Source of the DNA: Rhodoferax sp.
GTDB lineage: Bacteria > Pseudomonadota > Gammaproteobacteria > Burkholderiales > Burkholderiaceae_C
DNA length: 64,000 nucleotides
Direction of reading: 5' to 3'
Assembly (NCBI RefSeq): GCF_028715765.1
Contig: NZ_JAQURE010000007.1
Coordinates: forward strand, 1 to 64,000
Shown here one piece after another: positions 1 through 8,717 of the stretch. Under the pieces are notes generated by a model. The model was given only the letters and a program-made list of their open reading frames with translations, ran no database searches and was not told the origin of the DNA. The position numbers and the translations under genes were made by a program. The first letter of the stretch is position 1; each line of letters begins with the position of its first letter.

Positions 1-1
1 C

Positions 2-2524
2 GATGCGCAGCACCTGCAGACCCTCAAACTGCTCGAAGACCTGCGCATTTACCAAGTCGAGCTGGAGCTGCAAAACGAAGAGCTGCGCGCCGCCCAGCAA
101 GATGCTGAACTGGCGCGCAAGCGTTACCAATATTTGTTTGATCAGCTGCCGCTGGCCGCCCTGGTGGTGGACGGGCAAGGCGTGGTGGACGAGTGCAACC
201 CCTTGGCGGATGCCCTGCTGGGCGAACGCAAAAAATTTGTCCATGCCGACATGCGGCTGTGGAGCCTGTTGACGGGCAAAGACCGCTCAAGGGTCAGTCA
301 GGCCTTGCGCAGTGTGGCCGCAGGCGAAACCCTGGTGATACCGCAGGTGCACCACAAGACGGCGCAGGGCCAGGTCTTGAGTTTTGATGTGCACCTGATT
401 GGTTTGTCGATTGACTACAAGCTTGAGCGCCGGGTGCTGATGCTGTGGGCCGACCGCAGTGCCGAGCTGGCGCGCCAGGCCGACCAGCAGTTTTATACGC
501 TGCTGCTCGATGCCAGCGACGCCTTCATGTATGCCACCGACACCCAGGGCAAGATGCTGCTGGCCAACCACGCCTTGCTGAACTTTGTCGGGCGCAGCCG
601 CGAGCAGGTGGTGGGGCAGCCACGCGAGAGCTTTTTGCCCCTGCGCGATGCCATTTTGCACGCCGAGGCTGACCAAAAAGTGCTGCACAGCAAGCAGGCC
701 ATCACCGTGGAAGAGCAAGTGCACGGCGCGCACGAGCGCATGGATTTTTTAACCCGCAAGTTTCCGTTGCGCAACCTGCAAGGCGAGGTCTATGGCGTGG
801 GCGGCATCTCAACCGACATCACCGCCCTGAAAGACCAGCAGCGCCAAATGCTGCTCAGCGAAGCGGTGTTTCAAAACTCTGCCGAAGCCATCATCATCAC
901 CGATGCCAGCACCCGCATCTTGCGCGTCAACCCGGCGTTTACCCGGCTGACCGGTTTCTCGGCCGAAGCCGTGCTGGGGCAAAAGACCAATGTGCTCAAG
1001 TCTGGGCGGCAAGATGCGGCGTTTTACACCGCCATGTGGCAAGCCATCACCCAAACGGGCACCTGGTCGGGCGAGCTCAACAACCGCCGCTCAGACGGCC
1101 GCTACTGCACCGTGTGGAGCACCATCAACGCGGTGCGTGATGCAGAAGGCAATGTGTTGAACTACATTGCCGTGCAAGCCGATGTGACCCCGCTGCACAA
1201 CGCCAAAATGGCCTTGGTGCACCAGGCCTCTTATGACAGCTTGACCGGCCTGCCCAACCGATCTTTGTTCAACGACCGCATGGCGCAGCTGATGAGCGCC
1301 AGCCTGCGCCACAACAGTTCTTTTGCTTTGCTGTTTGTTGACCTGGACCGCTTCAAGGAAGTCAATGACACACTCGGGCACCAAGTGGGCGACCAGCTGC
1401 TGCGCGAAGTGGCGCACCGACTGCAGTTGAGCGTGCGCGCCGAAGACACGGTGGCGCGCATTGGTGGCGACGAGTTTGTGCTGCTGCTGCCCGGCAGCGA
1501 CGTCCCCGGTGCGCAAGCGGTGGCGGCCAATGTGCTGACCAAACTGCGCGAACCCATGCAACTGCAAGACAGTGTCAGCTACCGCCCCATGGCCAGCGTC
1601 GGGTTAGCCCTTTACCCGCAAGACGGCCAAACCCCCGACGCGCTGCTGCGCTGTGCCGACCTGGCCATGTACGACGCCAAAATTGAGGGTCGCAACCGCT
1701 TTGCGGTCTACACGCCTGAGCTCAGCCGCGTCAATGACAAGCGCTTTGCCATCCAGACCGAACTGGCACAAGCCATAGAGCAGCAACAACTGCGGGTGTA
1801 CTTTCAGCCCAAATGCCGCTTGAGCGACGGCGCGCTGCAGGGCGCCGAGGCGCTGGTGCGCTGGCAGCGCCCGGGCAACGGCTTGGTGCTGCCTGGCGAG
1901 TTCATTGGTGTGGCAGAAAAAACGGGCTTGCTGGTGGCGCTGGACCATTGGGTGATGAACGATGCGCTGCGCCAGCTTGGCAGCTGGCTGGCCAGTGGCC
2001 AATGGCAACCGGGCTGGCGCTTGTCCATCAACCAAAATGTGGCTGATTTAAAGCACCCCCGCATGCTGGAAAACCTGCAGCAGCAGCTCAACCAGCACCG
2101 CGTGCCTGCCAGCGCGCTGGAGCTAGAGCTGACCGAAGACGCTTTGCTGGAACACACCCCTGAGCAGCTGGCGCAGCTGGCAGACATTCAGCGCCTGGGC
2201 GTGTCGGTGTCGATAGACGACTTTGGCACCGGTTACTCCAGCCTGGCTTATTTGCGGCAACTGCCGGTGTCGGTCATCAAAATTGACCAAAGCTTTGTCA
2301 AAGGCATGCTGACCCATGAAAACGATGCGGTGCTGGTGCAAACCATTGTCGACATGGCACACAACCTGGGGCACACGCTGGTGGCAGAAGGCATAGAGCA
2401 AGAGACTCAGCGCCAACACCTGGCTGGCCTGGGTGTGGAGCTGGGGCAAGGCTTTTTGTTTGACCCGGCACTGGACGCCCAAGCCTTTGCCCAGCGTTGG
2501 TTGACGGCCTCCCAACCCTCTTGA
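2..2524 (+). CDS. PAS-GGDEF-EAL c-di-GMP turnover protein (5' partial)
   Basis: The reading frame is already open at base 2, so the true start lies outside the window; about 840 residues are visible. They begin with a coiled-coil-like stretch rich in Glu, Gln and Leu, followed by PAS-type sensor regions (one ends near base 830, another near 1200), a GGDEF domain and an EAL domain. The diguanylate cyclase signature is intact (GGDEF at 1463-1477, FVDLDRFK upstream), and an RAED product-inhibition I-site sits five residues before it. The phosphodiesterase signature is also intact (EALVRW near 1847, DDFGTGYSS near 2216, VAEGIE near 2385). Both activities on cyclic di-GMP are therefore possible. 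The signal sensed by the PAS domains is unknown. A dispersed repeat follows the stop codon. Confidence 0.93.
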   Translation, partial: DAQHLQTLKLLEDLRIYQVELELQNEELRAAQQDAELARKRYQYLFDQLPLAALVVDGQGVVDECNPLADALLGERKKFVHADMRLWSLLTGKDRSRVSQALRSVAAGETLVIPQVHHKTAQGQVLSFDVHLIGLSIDYKLERRVLMLWADRSAELARQADQQFYTLLLDASDAFMYATDTQGKMLLANHALLNFVGRSREQVVGQPRESFLPLRDAILHAEADQKVLHSKQAITVEEQVHGAHERMDFLTRKFPLRNLQGEVYGVGGISTDITALKDQQRQMLLSEAVFQNSAEAIIITDASTRILRVNPAFTRLTGFSAEAVLGQKTNVLKSGRQDAAFYTAMWQAITQTGTWSGELNNRRSDGRYCTVWSTINAVRDAEGNVLNYIAVQADVTPLHNAKMALVHQASYDSLTGLPNRSLFNDRMAQLMSASLRHNSSFALLFVDLDRFKEVNDTLGHQVGDQLLREVAHRLQLSVRAEDTVARIGGDEFVLLLPGSDVPGAQAVAANVLTKLREPMQLQDSVSYRPMASVGLALYPQDGQTPDALLRCADLAMYDAKIEGRNRFAVYTPELSRVNDKRFAIQTELAQAIEQQQLRVYFQPKCRLSDGALQGAEALVRWQRPGNGLVLPGEFIGVAEKTGLLVALDHWVMNDALRQLGSWLASGQWQPGWRLSINQNVADLKHPRMLENLQQQLNQHRVPASALELELTEDALLEHTPEQLAQLADIQRLGVSVSIDDFGTGYSSLAYLRQLPVSVIKIDQSFVKGMLTHENDAVLVQTIVDMAHNLGHTLVAEGIEQETQRQHLAGLGVELGQGFLFDPALDAQAFAQRWLTASQPS

Positions 2525-2530
2525 AAGTTC

Positions 2531-2590
2531 AGAGTGTTTTTGGCCTCTAGCGCATGTCAAATAAGCGTGAGTAGCTCTTTATAAGATAGC
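2531..2590 (+). repeat. Dispersed palindromic repeat, copy 1
   Basis: It carries the extended left flank AGAGTGTTTTTGGCCTCTAG and the right arm ATAAGCGTGAGTAGCT. The same left flank recurs in the copy inside murU at 30.1 kb. It lies between the convergent GGDEF/EAL and hemerythrin genes. Confidence 0.85.
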
Positions 2591-2600
2591 GTTGTGGCGC

Positions 2601-3095
2601 CTATTGCGCCAGGCGTGCGGCACGGCTGGCCAGCTCTTGCGCCAGTTGCGCTTTGGCCTGCGGGTAAATCAGCGTTTCTTCGAGCACGATGTGGTCGTGG
2701 CACAGGCTCACAAACACCTCTGCGTTGTGCTTGAGCTCGGTTGGGTCAGCCCAGTCTTCGCCCTGCGCCAGGGCGCGCAGCAGGGGCGCCAGCTCCAGCC
2801 AGTTTTGCTCAATCCAGCCATGGTCTTGGCGCAACACCTGCACCGCTTGCACCAGCTCGGCATCGCCACTGAGCAGCAGTTTGGGGAACACATGGCGCTC
2901 TTCGTCGGCATGGTGGGCACGCGCGGTGTCTGAAAAAAAGGCCTCAATGGTTTTGGCTTTTTGGCGGCAGTGGGCGCTGCAGTCATCGCTTTCAAGGCGC
3001 TCCAGCAGGTCAGCCAAGGCTGCCAAGTGCTCGTGAATTTGCTGGTGGCAGGCGTCCAGCGCTTTGAAGGGGTCAGCAGTCGGGGCAGTGTTCAC
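2601..3095 (-). CDS. Hemerythrin HHE-domain protein
   Basis: A 164-residue all-helical protein with the histidine/glutamate pattern of the hemerythrin cation-binding family (HQQIHEHL, HHADEERHVFPKLL, RQDHGWIE, CHDHIVLEETLIYP). Such domains bind a di-iron centre and serve in oxygen, NO or iron handling. I chose the GTG start at 3095 because an AAGGAGA ribosome site (3102-3108) lies six bases upstream; an upstream in-frame start at 3152 lacks this and adds a Cys-rich tail unlike the family. It diverges from the korCAB operon with an FNR/FixK-like box between them, which suggests a link to low-oxygen metabolism. That link is inference. Confidence 0.88.
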   Translation of the reverse strand: MNTAPTADPFKALDACHQQIHEHLAALADLLERLESDDCSAHCRQKAKTIEAFFSDTARAHHADEERHVFPKLLLSGDAELVQAVQVLRQDHGWIEQNWLELAPLLRALAQGEDWADPTELKHNAEVFVSLCHDHIVLEETLIYPQAKAQLAQELASRAARLAQ

Positions 3096-3163
3096 AGGGG
3101 TTCTCCTTGGTGTGCAACAGGGGCAGGCATCAAAGCATTTTGGCGGCGACAAATCGGTTTGAT

Positions 3164-3177
3164 TTGCGCCAGATCAA
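3164..3177. promoter_or_regulatory. Candidate FNR/ANR/FixK-type box
   Basis: TTGCGCCAGATCAA, read on the other strand as TTGATCTGGCGCAA, matches the TTGAT-N4-ATCAA family with one strong and one degenerate half-site, as is common in FixK/ANR targets. It lies midway between the divergent hemerythrin gene and korC. No -10 element could be assigned with confidence. Confidence 0.5.
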
Positions 3178-3259
3178 GAAGGCCGTGCAAAGCCTCGGCG
3201 TAGGATGCCCCTCACCTGCGGTGCTCAAACCGATGACCCAGCAGGATGAGGAGACAAAC

Positions 3260-5101
3260 TTGCAACCCACCCAAACCTCGAACCCAACCTATTTTCACAA
3301 GGTTGTGGACTGCCAATGGGCCTGCCCGGCCCACACCCCCGTGCCCGAATACATCCGCCTGATTGGTCAGGGTCGCTACAGCGATGCCTACATGATCAAC
3401 TGGGTCAGCAATGTGTTTCCAGGTGTGCTGGGGCGCACCTGCGACCGCCCTTGCGAGCCCGCCTGCCGGCGTGGCCGGGTCGAAGAAAACAACGGCGCCA
3501 AGCCCGAACCGGTGGCCATTTGCCGCCTCAAGCGTGTGGCGGCTGATTTCAAAGACGACATCTCGGCGCGCATGCCCGCCATGGCGCCGCCCAACGGCAA
3601 AAAAGTGGCCTGCGTGGGCGCGGGTCCGGCCTCTCTCACCGTGGCGCGTGACCTGGTGCCGTGTGGTTATGCCGTCACCGTGTTTGAAGGCGAGTCCAAA
3701 GCCGGTGGCTTTGTGCGCACCCAAATCCCCAAGTTCCGCCTGCCGGAGTCGGTGCTGGACGAGGAAACCAATCAGATTTTGAAGCTGGGCGTGAACTTCC
3801 AGTCTGGCAAACGCATTGAGTCCATGAAAGCGCTGCTGGCGCAGGGTTTTGATGCCATTTTTGTGGGCAGTGGCGCACCACGTGGGCGCGACCTGGTGCT
3901 GCCCGGGCGCAAAGAAGCGGCGGCGCACATCCACATTGGCATTGACTGGCTGATGTCGGTGTCGTTTGGCCACATCTCTACCACCGCCGAGCGCGTGATT
4001 GTGCTGGGCGGCGGCAACACTGCCATGGACTGCTGCCGCAGCGCCCGGCGCATGGGTGGCAAAGACGTGAAAGTGATCGTGCGCAGCGGCTTCGAGGAAA
4101 TGAAAGCCTCGCCCTGGGAAAAAGAAGACGCTGCCCACGAAGGCATCCCGATTCTGAACTACCACGTGCCCAAATCTTTTGAGCACACCGACGGCAAGTT
4201 GACCGGCATGACCTTTGAGCTGGTTCGCGCTGAGTACGATGCCAAGGGCAAACGCAGCTTGGTGCCCACCGGTGAACCCGACGTGTTGGTGCCTTGCGAC
4301 GAGGTGCTGATTGCCGTGGGGCAAGAAAACTCGTTCCACTGGATCGAGCGCGACCTGGGCATTGAATTCGACAAATGGGGCTTGCCGGTTTTGAAAGAAG
4401 GCGCGTTCCAGTCCACTTTGCCGCAAGTCTTTTTTGGCGGCGACGCCGCTTACGGCCCCAAAAACATCATCACCGCAGTGGCGCACGGCCATGAAGCGGC
4501 GGTGTCGATTGACCGGCTGCTCAACGCTGAAGACGTGACCCAGCGCCCTGCGCCGACCACCAACCTGATGTCGCAAAAAATGGGCATTCACGAGTGGAGC
4601 TACAAAAACGCCGTCTCTAACGACCTGCGCTCCAAAGTGCCCTGGACCAGCGCCGAAAAAGCCCTGGCCAGCATCAAGGTTGAAGTGGAACTGGGCTTTG
4701 ATGCCGCCACCGCTTTCAAAGAAGCCAGCCGCTGCCTGAACTGCGACGTGCAAACCGTGTTCAAAGACAAGCTGTGCATTGAGTGCGATGCCTGCGTGGA
4801 CATTTGCCCGATGGATTGCATCACCTTCACCGACAACGGCGAAGAGGCTGATTTGCGCACCCGACTCAAAGCCCCGGCCACCCACACCGCGCAAGACCTG
4901 TATGTGTCTGACGGTCTGAAAACCGGCCGCGTCATGGTGAAAGACGAAGATGTGTGCCTGCACTGCGGCTTTTGCGCCGAGCGCTGCCCCACCGGCGCCT
5001 GGGACATGCAGAAATTCCGCTTGGACACCACGCAAGCCGGCCCGCGTGCACGCGACACCCGCAGCAGCGCTGCCCAACTCAAAACCCCGGAGGCCGCATG
5101 A
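3260..5101 (+). CDS. korC: KorC-like FAD/NAD(P) and [4Fe-4S] subunit of 2-oxoacid oxidoreductase
   Basis: A GltD-like electron-transfer subunit. It has an N-terminal Cys cluster (CQWACPAHTPVPEY and CDRPCEPAC), an FAD-binding Rossmann motif (GAGPASL), an NAD(P)-binding motif (GGGNTAMD), a second FAD motif (GGDAAYGPKNI), and a C-terminal two-cluster ferredoxin (CIECDACVDICP and CLHCGFCAERCP). Its size and fusion match the third, FAD-containing subunit described for 2-oxoglutarate:NADP+ oxidoreductase of Azoarcus evansii, which would pass electrons between ferredoxin and NADP. I favour the TTG start at 3260, six bases after a GAGGAG ribosome site (3248-3253). An ATG at 3233 is in frame but has no such site. 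The stop overlaps the korA start (ATGA). Confidence 0.85.
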   Translation: MQPTQTSNPTYFHKVVDCQWACPAHTPVPEYIRLIGQGRYSDAYMINWVSNVFPGVLGRTCDRPCEPACRRGRVEENNGAKPEPVAICRLKRVAADFKDDISARMPAMAPPNGKKVACVGAGPASLTVARDLVPCGYAVTVFEGESKAGGFVRTQIPKFRLPESVLDEETNQILKLGVNFQSGKRIESMKALLAQGFDAIFVGSGAPRGRDLVLPGRKEAAAHIHIGIDWLMSVSFGHISTTAERVIVLGGGNTAMDCCRSARRMGGKDVKVIVRSGFEEMKASPWEKEDAAHEGIPILNYHVPKSFEHTDGKLTGMTFELVRAEYDAKGKRSLVPTGEPDVLVPCDEVLIAVGQENSFHWIERDLGIEFDKWGLPVLKEGAFQSTLPQVFFGGDAAYGPKNIITAVAHGHEAAVSIDRLLNAEDVTQRPAPTTNLMSQKMGIHEWSYKNAVSNDLRSKVPWTSAEKALASIKVEVELGFDAATAFKEASRCLNCDVQTVFKDKLCIECDACVDICPMDCITFTDNGEEADLRTRLKAPATHTAQDLYVSDGLKTGRVMVKDEDVCLHCGFCAERCPTGAWDMQKFRLDTTQAGPRARDTRSSAAQLKTPEAA

Positions 5102-6918
5102 AACGCATTGAAGCCGTGAACGATTTCGTCATCAAGTTTGCCAACATCAACGGCTCTGGCTCGGCCAGCGCCAACGAGCTGTTTGCCAAAGCGGTGATGC
5201 GCATGGGCGTGCCGGTGAGCCCGCGCAACATTTTCCCCAGCAACATCCAGGGTCTGCCCACTTGGTACGAAGCCCGGGTGTGCGAAAAAGGCTACCACGG
5301 CAGGCGTGGCGGGGTCGACATGATGGTGGCCATGAACCCGCAAACCTGGGATGCCGATGTGGCCGAGATTGAGCCTGGTGGTTACCTGTTTTATGACAGC
5401 ACACGGCCGATTCCTGAGAACAAGTTCCGCAAAGATGTGACCGTGATTGGCGTGCCCCTGACCGAAATCACCAACACCACTTACACCGACCCACGTCAGC
5501 GCCAGCTGTTCAAAAACATCATTTACGTGGGTGCGCTCTCCCTGCTGCTGGACCTGGACGCCAGCGTGTTTGAGAAGCTGTTTGCCGAGCAATTCAAGGG
5601 CAAAGAGCGCTTGCTGGCCTCTAACCTGCAAGCCATCAACCTCGGGCGTGATTACGTCAAGCAGCACCTGGCTTACCCACTGGGGCTGACCGTGCGCCAG
5701 TCTGACAAGGTGGGCGACCAGATTTTTACCGACGGCAACAGCGCGCTGGCGCTGGGTTGCATTTATGGCGGTGCCACGGTGGCGGCCTGGTACCCGATTA
5801 CCCCGTCGTCTTCCGTGCCAGAAAACTTTCAAAAATACTGCGACAAGTTTCGGGTGGATGAAAGCACCGGCCAGCACCGCTTTGCCATCGTGCAGGCCGA
5901 AGACGAGCTGGCCTCCATTGGCATGGCCATTGGCGCCGGCTGGAACGGCGCACGGGCGTTTACCGCCACTTCGGGCGCGGGTATTTCGCTGATGACCGAG
6001 TTTTTGGGGCTGGCTTACTTTGCTGAGATTCCGGTGACCCTCATCAACGTGCAGCGTGGTGGCCCCAGCACCGGCATGCCCACCCGCACCCAGCAGGCAG
6101 ACCTGCTGGCCTGCGCCTACGCCTCGCATGGCGACACCAAGCATGTGATGCTGTTCCCGCAAGACCCGCATGAGTGTTTTGAGCACGCCGCCGCCGCGCT
6201 GGACTTGGCGGACCGGCTGCAAACCCCAGTGTTTGTGATGAGCGACCTTGACATTGGCATGAACCAGCGCCTGTGCAAACCCTTTGTGTGGGACGACGCG
6301 CGTGACTACGACCGCGGCAAGGTCATGACCGCCGCTGACCTGGACGCCGGCAAAGACTTTGGCCGCTACAACGACGTGGATGGCGACGGCATTGGCTGGC
6401 GCACCTACCCCGGCACACACCCCAGCAAGGGCAGCTTTTTCACCCGTGGCACGTCCAAAGACGCCTATGCGCGTTATTCAGAGCGTGGGCCAGACTATGT
6501 GTACAACATGGAGCGGCTGCTGAAAAAGTTCAAAACCGCCGCCACGCTGGTGCCCCAGCCCATCATTCACATGGCGCCGCAAGACACCCGCCTGGGCGTG
6601 ATCTACTTTGGCTCTACCACCCCCGCCATGCGCGAAGCGCTGGATGTGCTGGAGGCTGACGGCGTGCATCTGGATGCCCTGCGCTTGCTGGCGTTTCCGT
6701 TCCCGGCCTCGGTGGAGGCCTTCCTGGCGGCGCACGACACGGTGTTTGTGGTGGAGCAAAACCGCGATGCCCAAATGCGCACCCTGCTGGTCACCGAGCT
6801 TGATGCCAACCCCAAACAACTGGTCAAAGTGCTGCACTACGACGGCACGCCCATCACCGCGCGCTTCATCGTCAGCGCCATTGCCGCCAAGCTGGCGCTT
6901 TTGAAGGAGACTGTATGA
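5098..6918 (+). CDS. korA: 2-oxoacid:acceptor oxidoreductase, fused gamma-alpha subunit
   Basis: A 606-residue protein with the gamma (acceptor-interacting) domain first (roughly residues 1-190, motif GSGSASANELFAKA) and then the alpha pyrimidine-binding domain (GNSALALGCIYGG, WYPITPSSSVPE). With KorB it decarboxylates a 2-oxoacid, most likely 2-oxoglutarate, to the acyl-CoA and reduces ferredoxin or the KorC subunit. The ATG at 5098 follows a GGAGG site and overlaps the korC stop. The stop overlaps korB, so the three genes are translationally coupled. Substrate choice (2-oxoglutarate, pyruvate or another 2-oxoacid) cannot be fixed from sequence alone. Confidence 0.87.
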   Translation: MKRIEAVNDFVIKFANINGSGSASANELFAKAVMRMGVPVSPRNIFPSNIQGLPTWYEARVCEKGYHGRRGGVDMMVAMNPQTWDADVAEIEPGGYLFYDSTRPIPENKFRKDVTVIGVPLTEITNTTYTDPRQRQLFKNIIYVGALSLLLDLDASVFEKLFAEQFKGKERLLASNLQAINLGRDYVKQHLAYPLGLTVRQSDKVGDQIFTDGNSALALGCIYGGATVAAWYPITPSSSVPENFQKYCDKFRVDESTGQHRFAIVQAEDELASIGMAIGAGWNGARAFTATSGAGISLMTEFLGLAYFAEIPVTLINVQRGGPSTGMPTRTQQADLLACAYASHGDTKHVMLFPQDPHECFEHAAAALDLADRLQTPVFVMSDLDIGMNQRLCKPFVWDDARDYDRGKVMTAADLDAGKDFGRYNDVDGDGIGWRTYPGTHPSKGSFFTRGTSKDAYARYSERGPDYVYNMERLLKKFKTAATLVPQPIIHMAPQDTRLGVIYFGSTTPAMREALDVLEADGVHLDALRLLAFPFPASVEAFLAAHDTVFVVEQNRDAQMRTLLVTELDANPKQLVKVLHYDGTPITARFIVSAIAAKLALLKETV

Positions 6919-7970
6919 CCTACCTTGCCAAACCCCGGCTGCACCACCCCACGCTGACGCAAAACAAGGTGGGCTACACCCGGCGCGACTACGAAGGCCC
7001 GGTCTCTACGCTGTGCGCCGGTTGTGGCCACGACAGCATCAGCGCCGCCATCATCCAGGCCTGCTGGGAGCTTGACATTGAGCCGCACCGCGTGGCCAAG
7101 ATGTCTGGCATTGGTTGCAGCTCCAAAGCGCCCACCTACTTTTTAGGCGCCTCACACGGCTTTAACACCGTGCACGGGCGCATGCCCAGCGTGCTCACCG
7201 GGGCGAACCTGGCCAACCGCGAGCTGATGTATTTGGGGGTGTCGGGCGACGGCGACTCGGCCTCGATTGGTCTGGGGCAGTTTGCCAACGCCATGCGCCG
7301 CGGCGTCAACATGGCTTACATCGTGATGAACAACGGCGTCTATGGCCTGACCAAAGGGCAGTTTTCGCCCACCGCAGACCGTGGCTCCAAAAGCAAAAAA
7401 GGCGCCATCAACACCGACAGCCCGGTCGACCTGGTGGGCATTGCACTGCAACTGGGCGCCACCTATGTGGCGCGCAGTTTCTCGGGCGACAAAGCGCAGC
7501 TGGTGCCGCTCATCAAAGGCGCGCTGGCGCATGGCGGCGCGGCGTTCATAGACGTGATCAGCCCTTGTGTCACCTTCAACAACCACGGCGGCAGCACCAA
7601 GAGTTATGAATACATCCGCCAGCACGACGAGGCGGTGAGCGTGATTGACTTTGTGGCGCCTGGCTGCGAAATCACCACCAGTTACGCGCCTGGTGAAGTG
7701 GTGGAAGTGGCGCAGCATGACGGCTCGGTCTTGCGCATGCGCAAGCTGCACACTGACTACGACCCGACCGACCGTTACGCCGCGATGAGCTACATGAATG
7801 CGCACGCCGCGCGCGGCGAAGTGGTGACCGGCTTGCTCTACCTGGACCCGCTGCCCACCGACTTGCACACCTCGCTCAACACCTGCGCCCAGCCGCTCAA
7901 CAGCCTGGGTGTGCAGCAGTTGTGCCCAGGCTCAAAAGCGCTCGACAAGATCAACGCGGCACTGCGTTAA
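6915..7970 (+). CDS. korB: 2-oxoacid:acceptor oxidoreductase, beta (TPP-binding) subunit
   Basis: A 351-residue thiamine diphosphate-binding subunit. It shows the cluster-ligand region CAGCGHDS, the TPP/Mg motif GDGDSASIG followed by NNGVYGLTKGQ, and further cysteines (SPCVTFNNHGG). The length fits KorB-type subunits. ATG at 6915 overlaps the korA stop and has a GGAG site upstream. It closes a korC-korA-korB operon; the CBS-domain gene 84 bases downstream follows a dispersed repeat and may or may not be co-transcribed. Confidence 0.9.
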   Translation: MTYLAKPRLHHPTLTQNKVGYTRRDYEGPVSTLCAGCGHDSISAAIIQACWELDIEPHRVAKMSGIGCSSKAPTYFLGASHGFNTVHGRMPSVLTGANLANRELMYLGVSGDGDSASIGLGQFANAMRRGVNMAYIVMNNGVYGLTKGQFSPTADRGSKSKKGAINTDSPVDLVGIALQLGATYVARSFSGDKAQLVPLIKGALAHGGAAFIDVISPCVTFNNHGGSTKSYEYIRQHDEAVSVIDFVAPGCEITTSYAPGEVVEVAQHDGSVLRMRKLHTDYDPTDRYAAMSYMNAHAARGEVVTGLLYLDPLPTDLHTSLNTCAQPLNSLGVQQLCPGSKALDKINAALR

Positions 7971-7980
7971 GTTATACGTC

Positions 7981-8024
7981 AAAATGGCCTCTAGCGCTTA
8001 TGAATAGAGCGTGAGTAGCTATTG
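7981..8024 (+). repeat. Dispersed palindromic repeat, copy 2
   Basis: A near-consensus copy (TGGCCTCTAGCGCTTATGAA then TAGAGCGTGAGTAGCTATT) between korB and the CBS gene. Confidence 0.85.
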
Positions 8025-8053
8025 TTTTTAAGCTAAACCCACAGGAGCACAGC

Positions 8054-8494
8054 ATGACCGAACGCACCGTATTTCAATCCATGGCGCAGCGCCACGTGGT
8101 CAGCGTGCAACCCAGCGCCACGGTTTACACCGCAGCTTGTGTGATGACGCGTGCCAACTGCGGCAGCGTGCTGGTGATTGATGCCAACACCACCTTGCTT
8201 GGCATCGTCACCGAGCGCGATTTGATGACCCGGGTGATCGCCAAAGCGCAAGACCCAGCCACGCTCACCGTGGCTGACATCATGACGCGCAACCCGATTT
8301 GCGTGCCGCCCGAGACCAAAGTGACTGATGCGGTGCTGATCATGATTGAGCGCGGTTTCAGACACTTGCCCATCGTGACCGATGCCAAGAAGATTCTGGG
8401 CGTGTTCTCGGTGCGCGATGCCATGCCCAAAGAAGTGCAAGCCGCGCAAGGCTTGGCAGAATTTCACGAGCAAGTGAACGACGCACTGGGGTGA
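8054..8494 (+). CDS. CBS-domain pair protein
   Basis: A 146-residue stand-alone Bateman module. Two CBS repeats are visible: residues about 10-60, with GSVLVIDANTTLLGIVTERD, and 75-135, with FRHLPIVTDAKKILGVFSVRD. Such proteins bind adenine nucleotides and regulate partner enzymes. An AGGAG site precedes the ATG. Its position behind korCAB makes nucleotide-responsive control of that enzyme conceivable, but this is only inference from adjacency. Confidence 0.85.
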   Translation: MTERTVFQSMAQRHVVSVQPSATVYTAACVMTRANCGSVLVIDANTTLLGIVTERDLMTRVIAKAQDPATLTVADIMTRNPICVPPETKVTDAVLIMIERGFRHLPIVTDAKKILGVFSVRDAMPKEVQAAQGLAEFHEQVNDALG

Positions 8495-8529
8495 GGGTGC
8501 AATTCAAGCTGATGTGCTGCGAGTCTTAC

Positions 8530-8628
8530 GCCCTCTCCCTTTGGGAGAGGGCAGGGGTGAGGGCTCCCCGCAACAAAGTGACACCAACATCCGCCCTCAC
8601 CCTAACCCTCTCCCAAGGGGAGAGGGAA
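8530..8628. repeat. CCCTCTCCC-type compound inverted repeat
   Basis: GCCCTCTCCC (8530-8539) pairs with GGGAGAGGGC (8543-8552). GGGTGAGGGC (8555-8564) pairs with GCCCTCACCC (8593-8602), and a second CCCTCTCCC/GGGAGAGGG hairpin follows at 8606-8625. This layout is typical of a widespread proteobacterial MITE/REP-like repeat. It accounts for most of the gap between the CBS gene and the thioredoxin-like gene. Confidence 0.75.
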
Positions 8629-8717
8629 TAAGTCAATGATTTTGTGATGTTTACACCATGTTTGTGAGAATTTTCGCGTACATGGTGAAAGAGATCACTG
8701 GGTCAGTGCCACAGCGG

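Noticed and set aside
3212-5077. Long antisense open frame opposite korC (621 codons)
   Set aside because: It mirrors a well-supported gene with clear motifs; its product is His/Gly/Arg-rich low-complexity shadow typical of GC-rich antisense frames.
4600-6420. Long antisense open frame opposite korC/korA (606 codons)
   Set aside because: A shadow of korA on the other strand; no recognisable domain.
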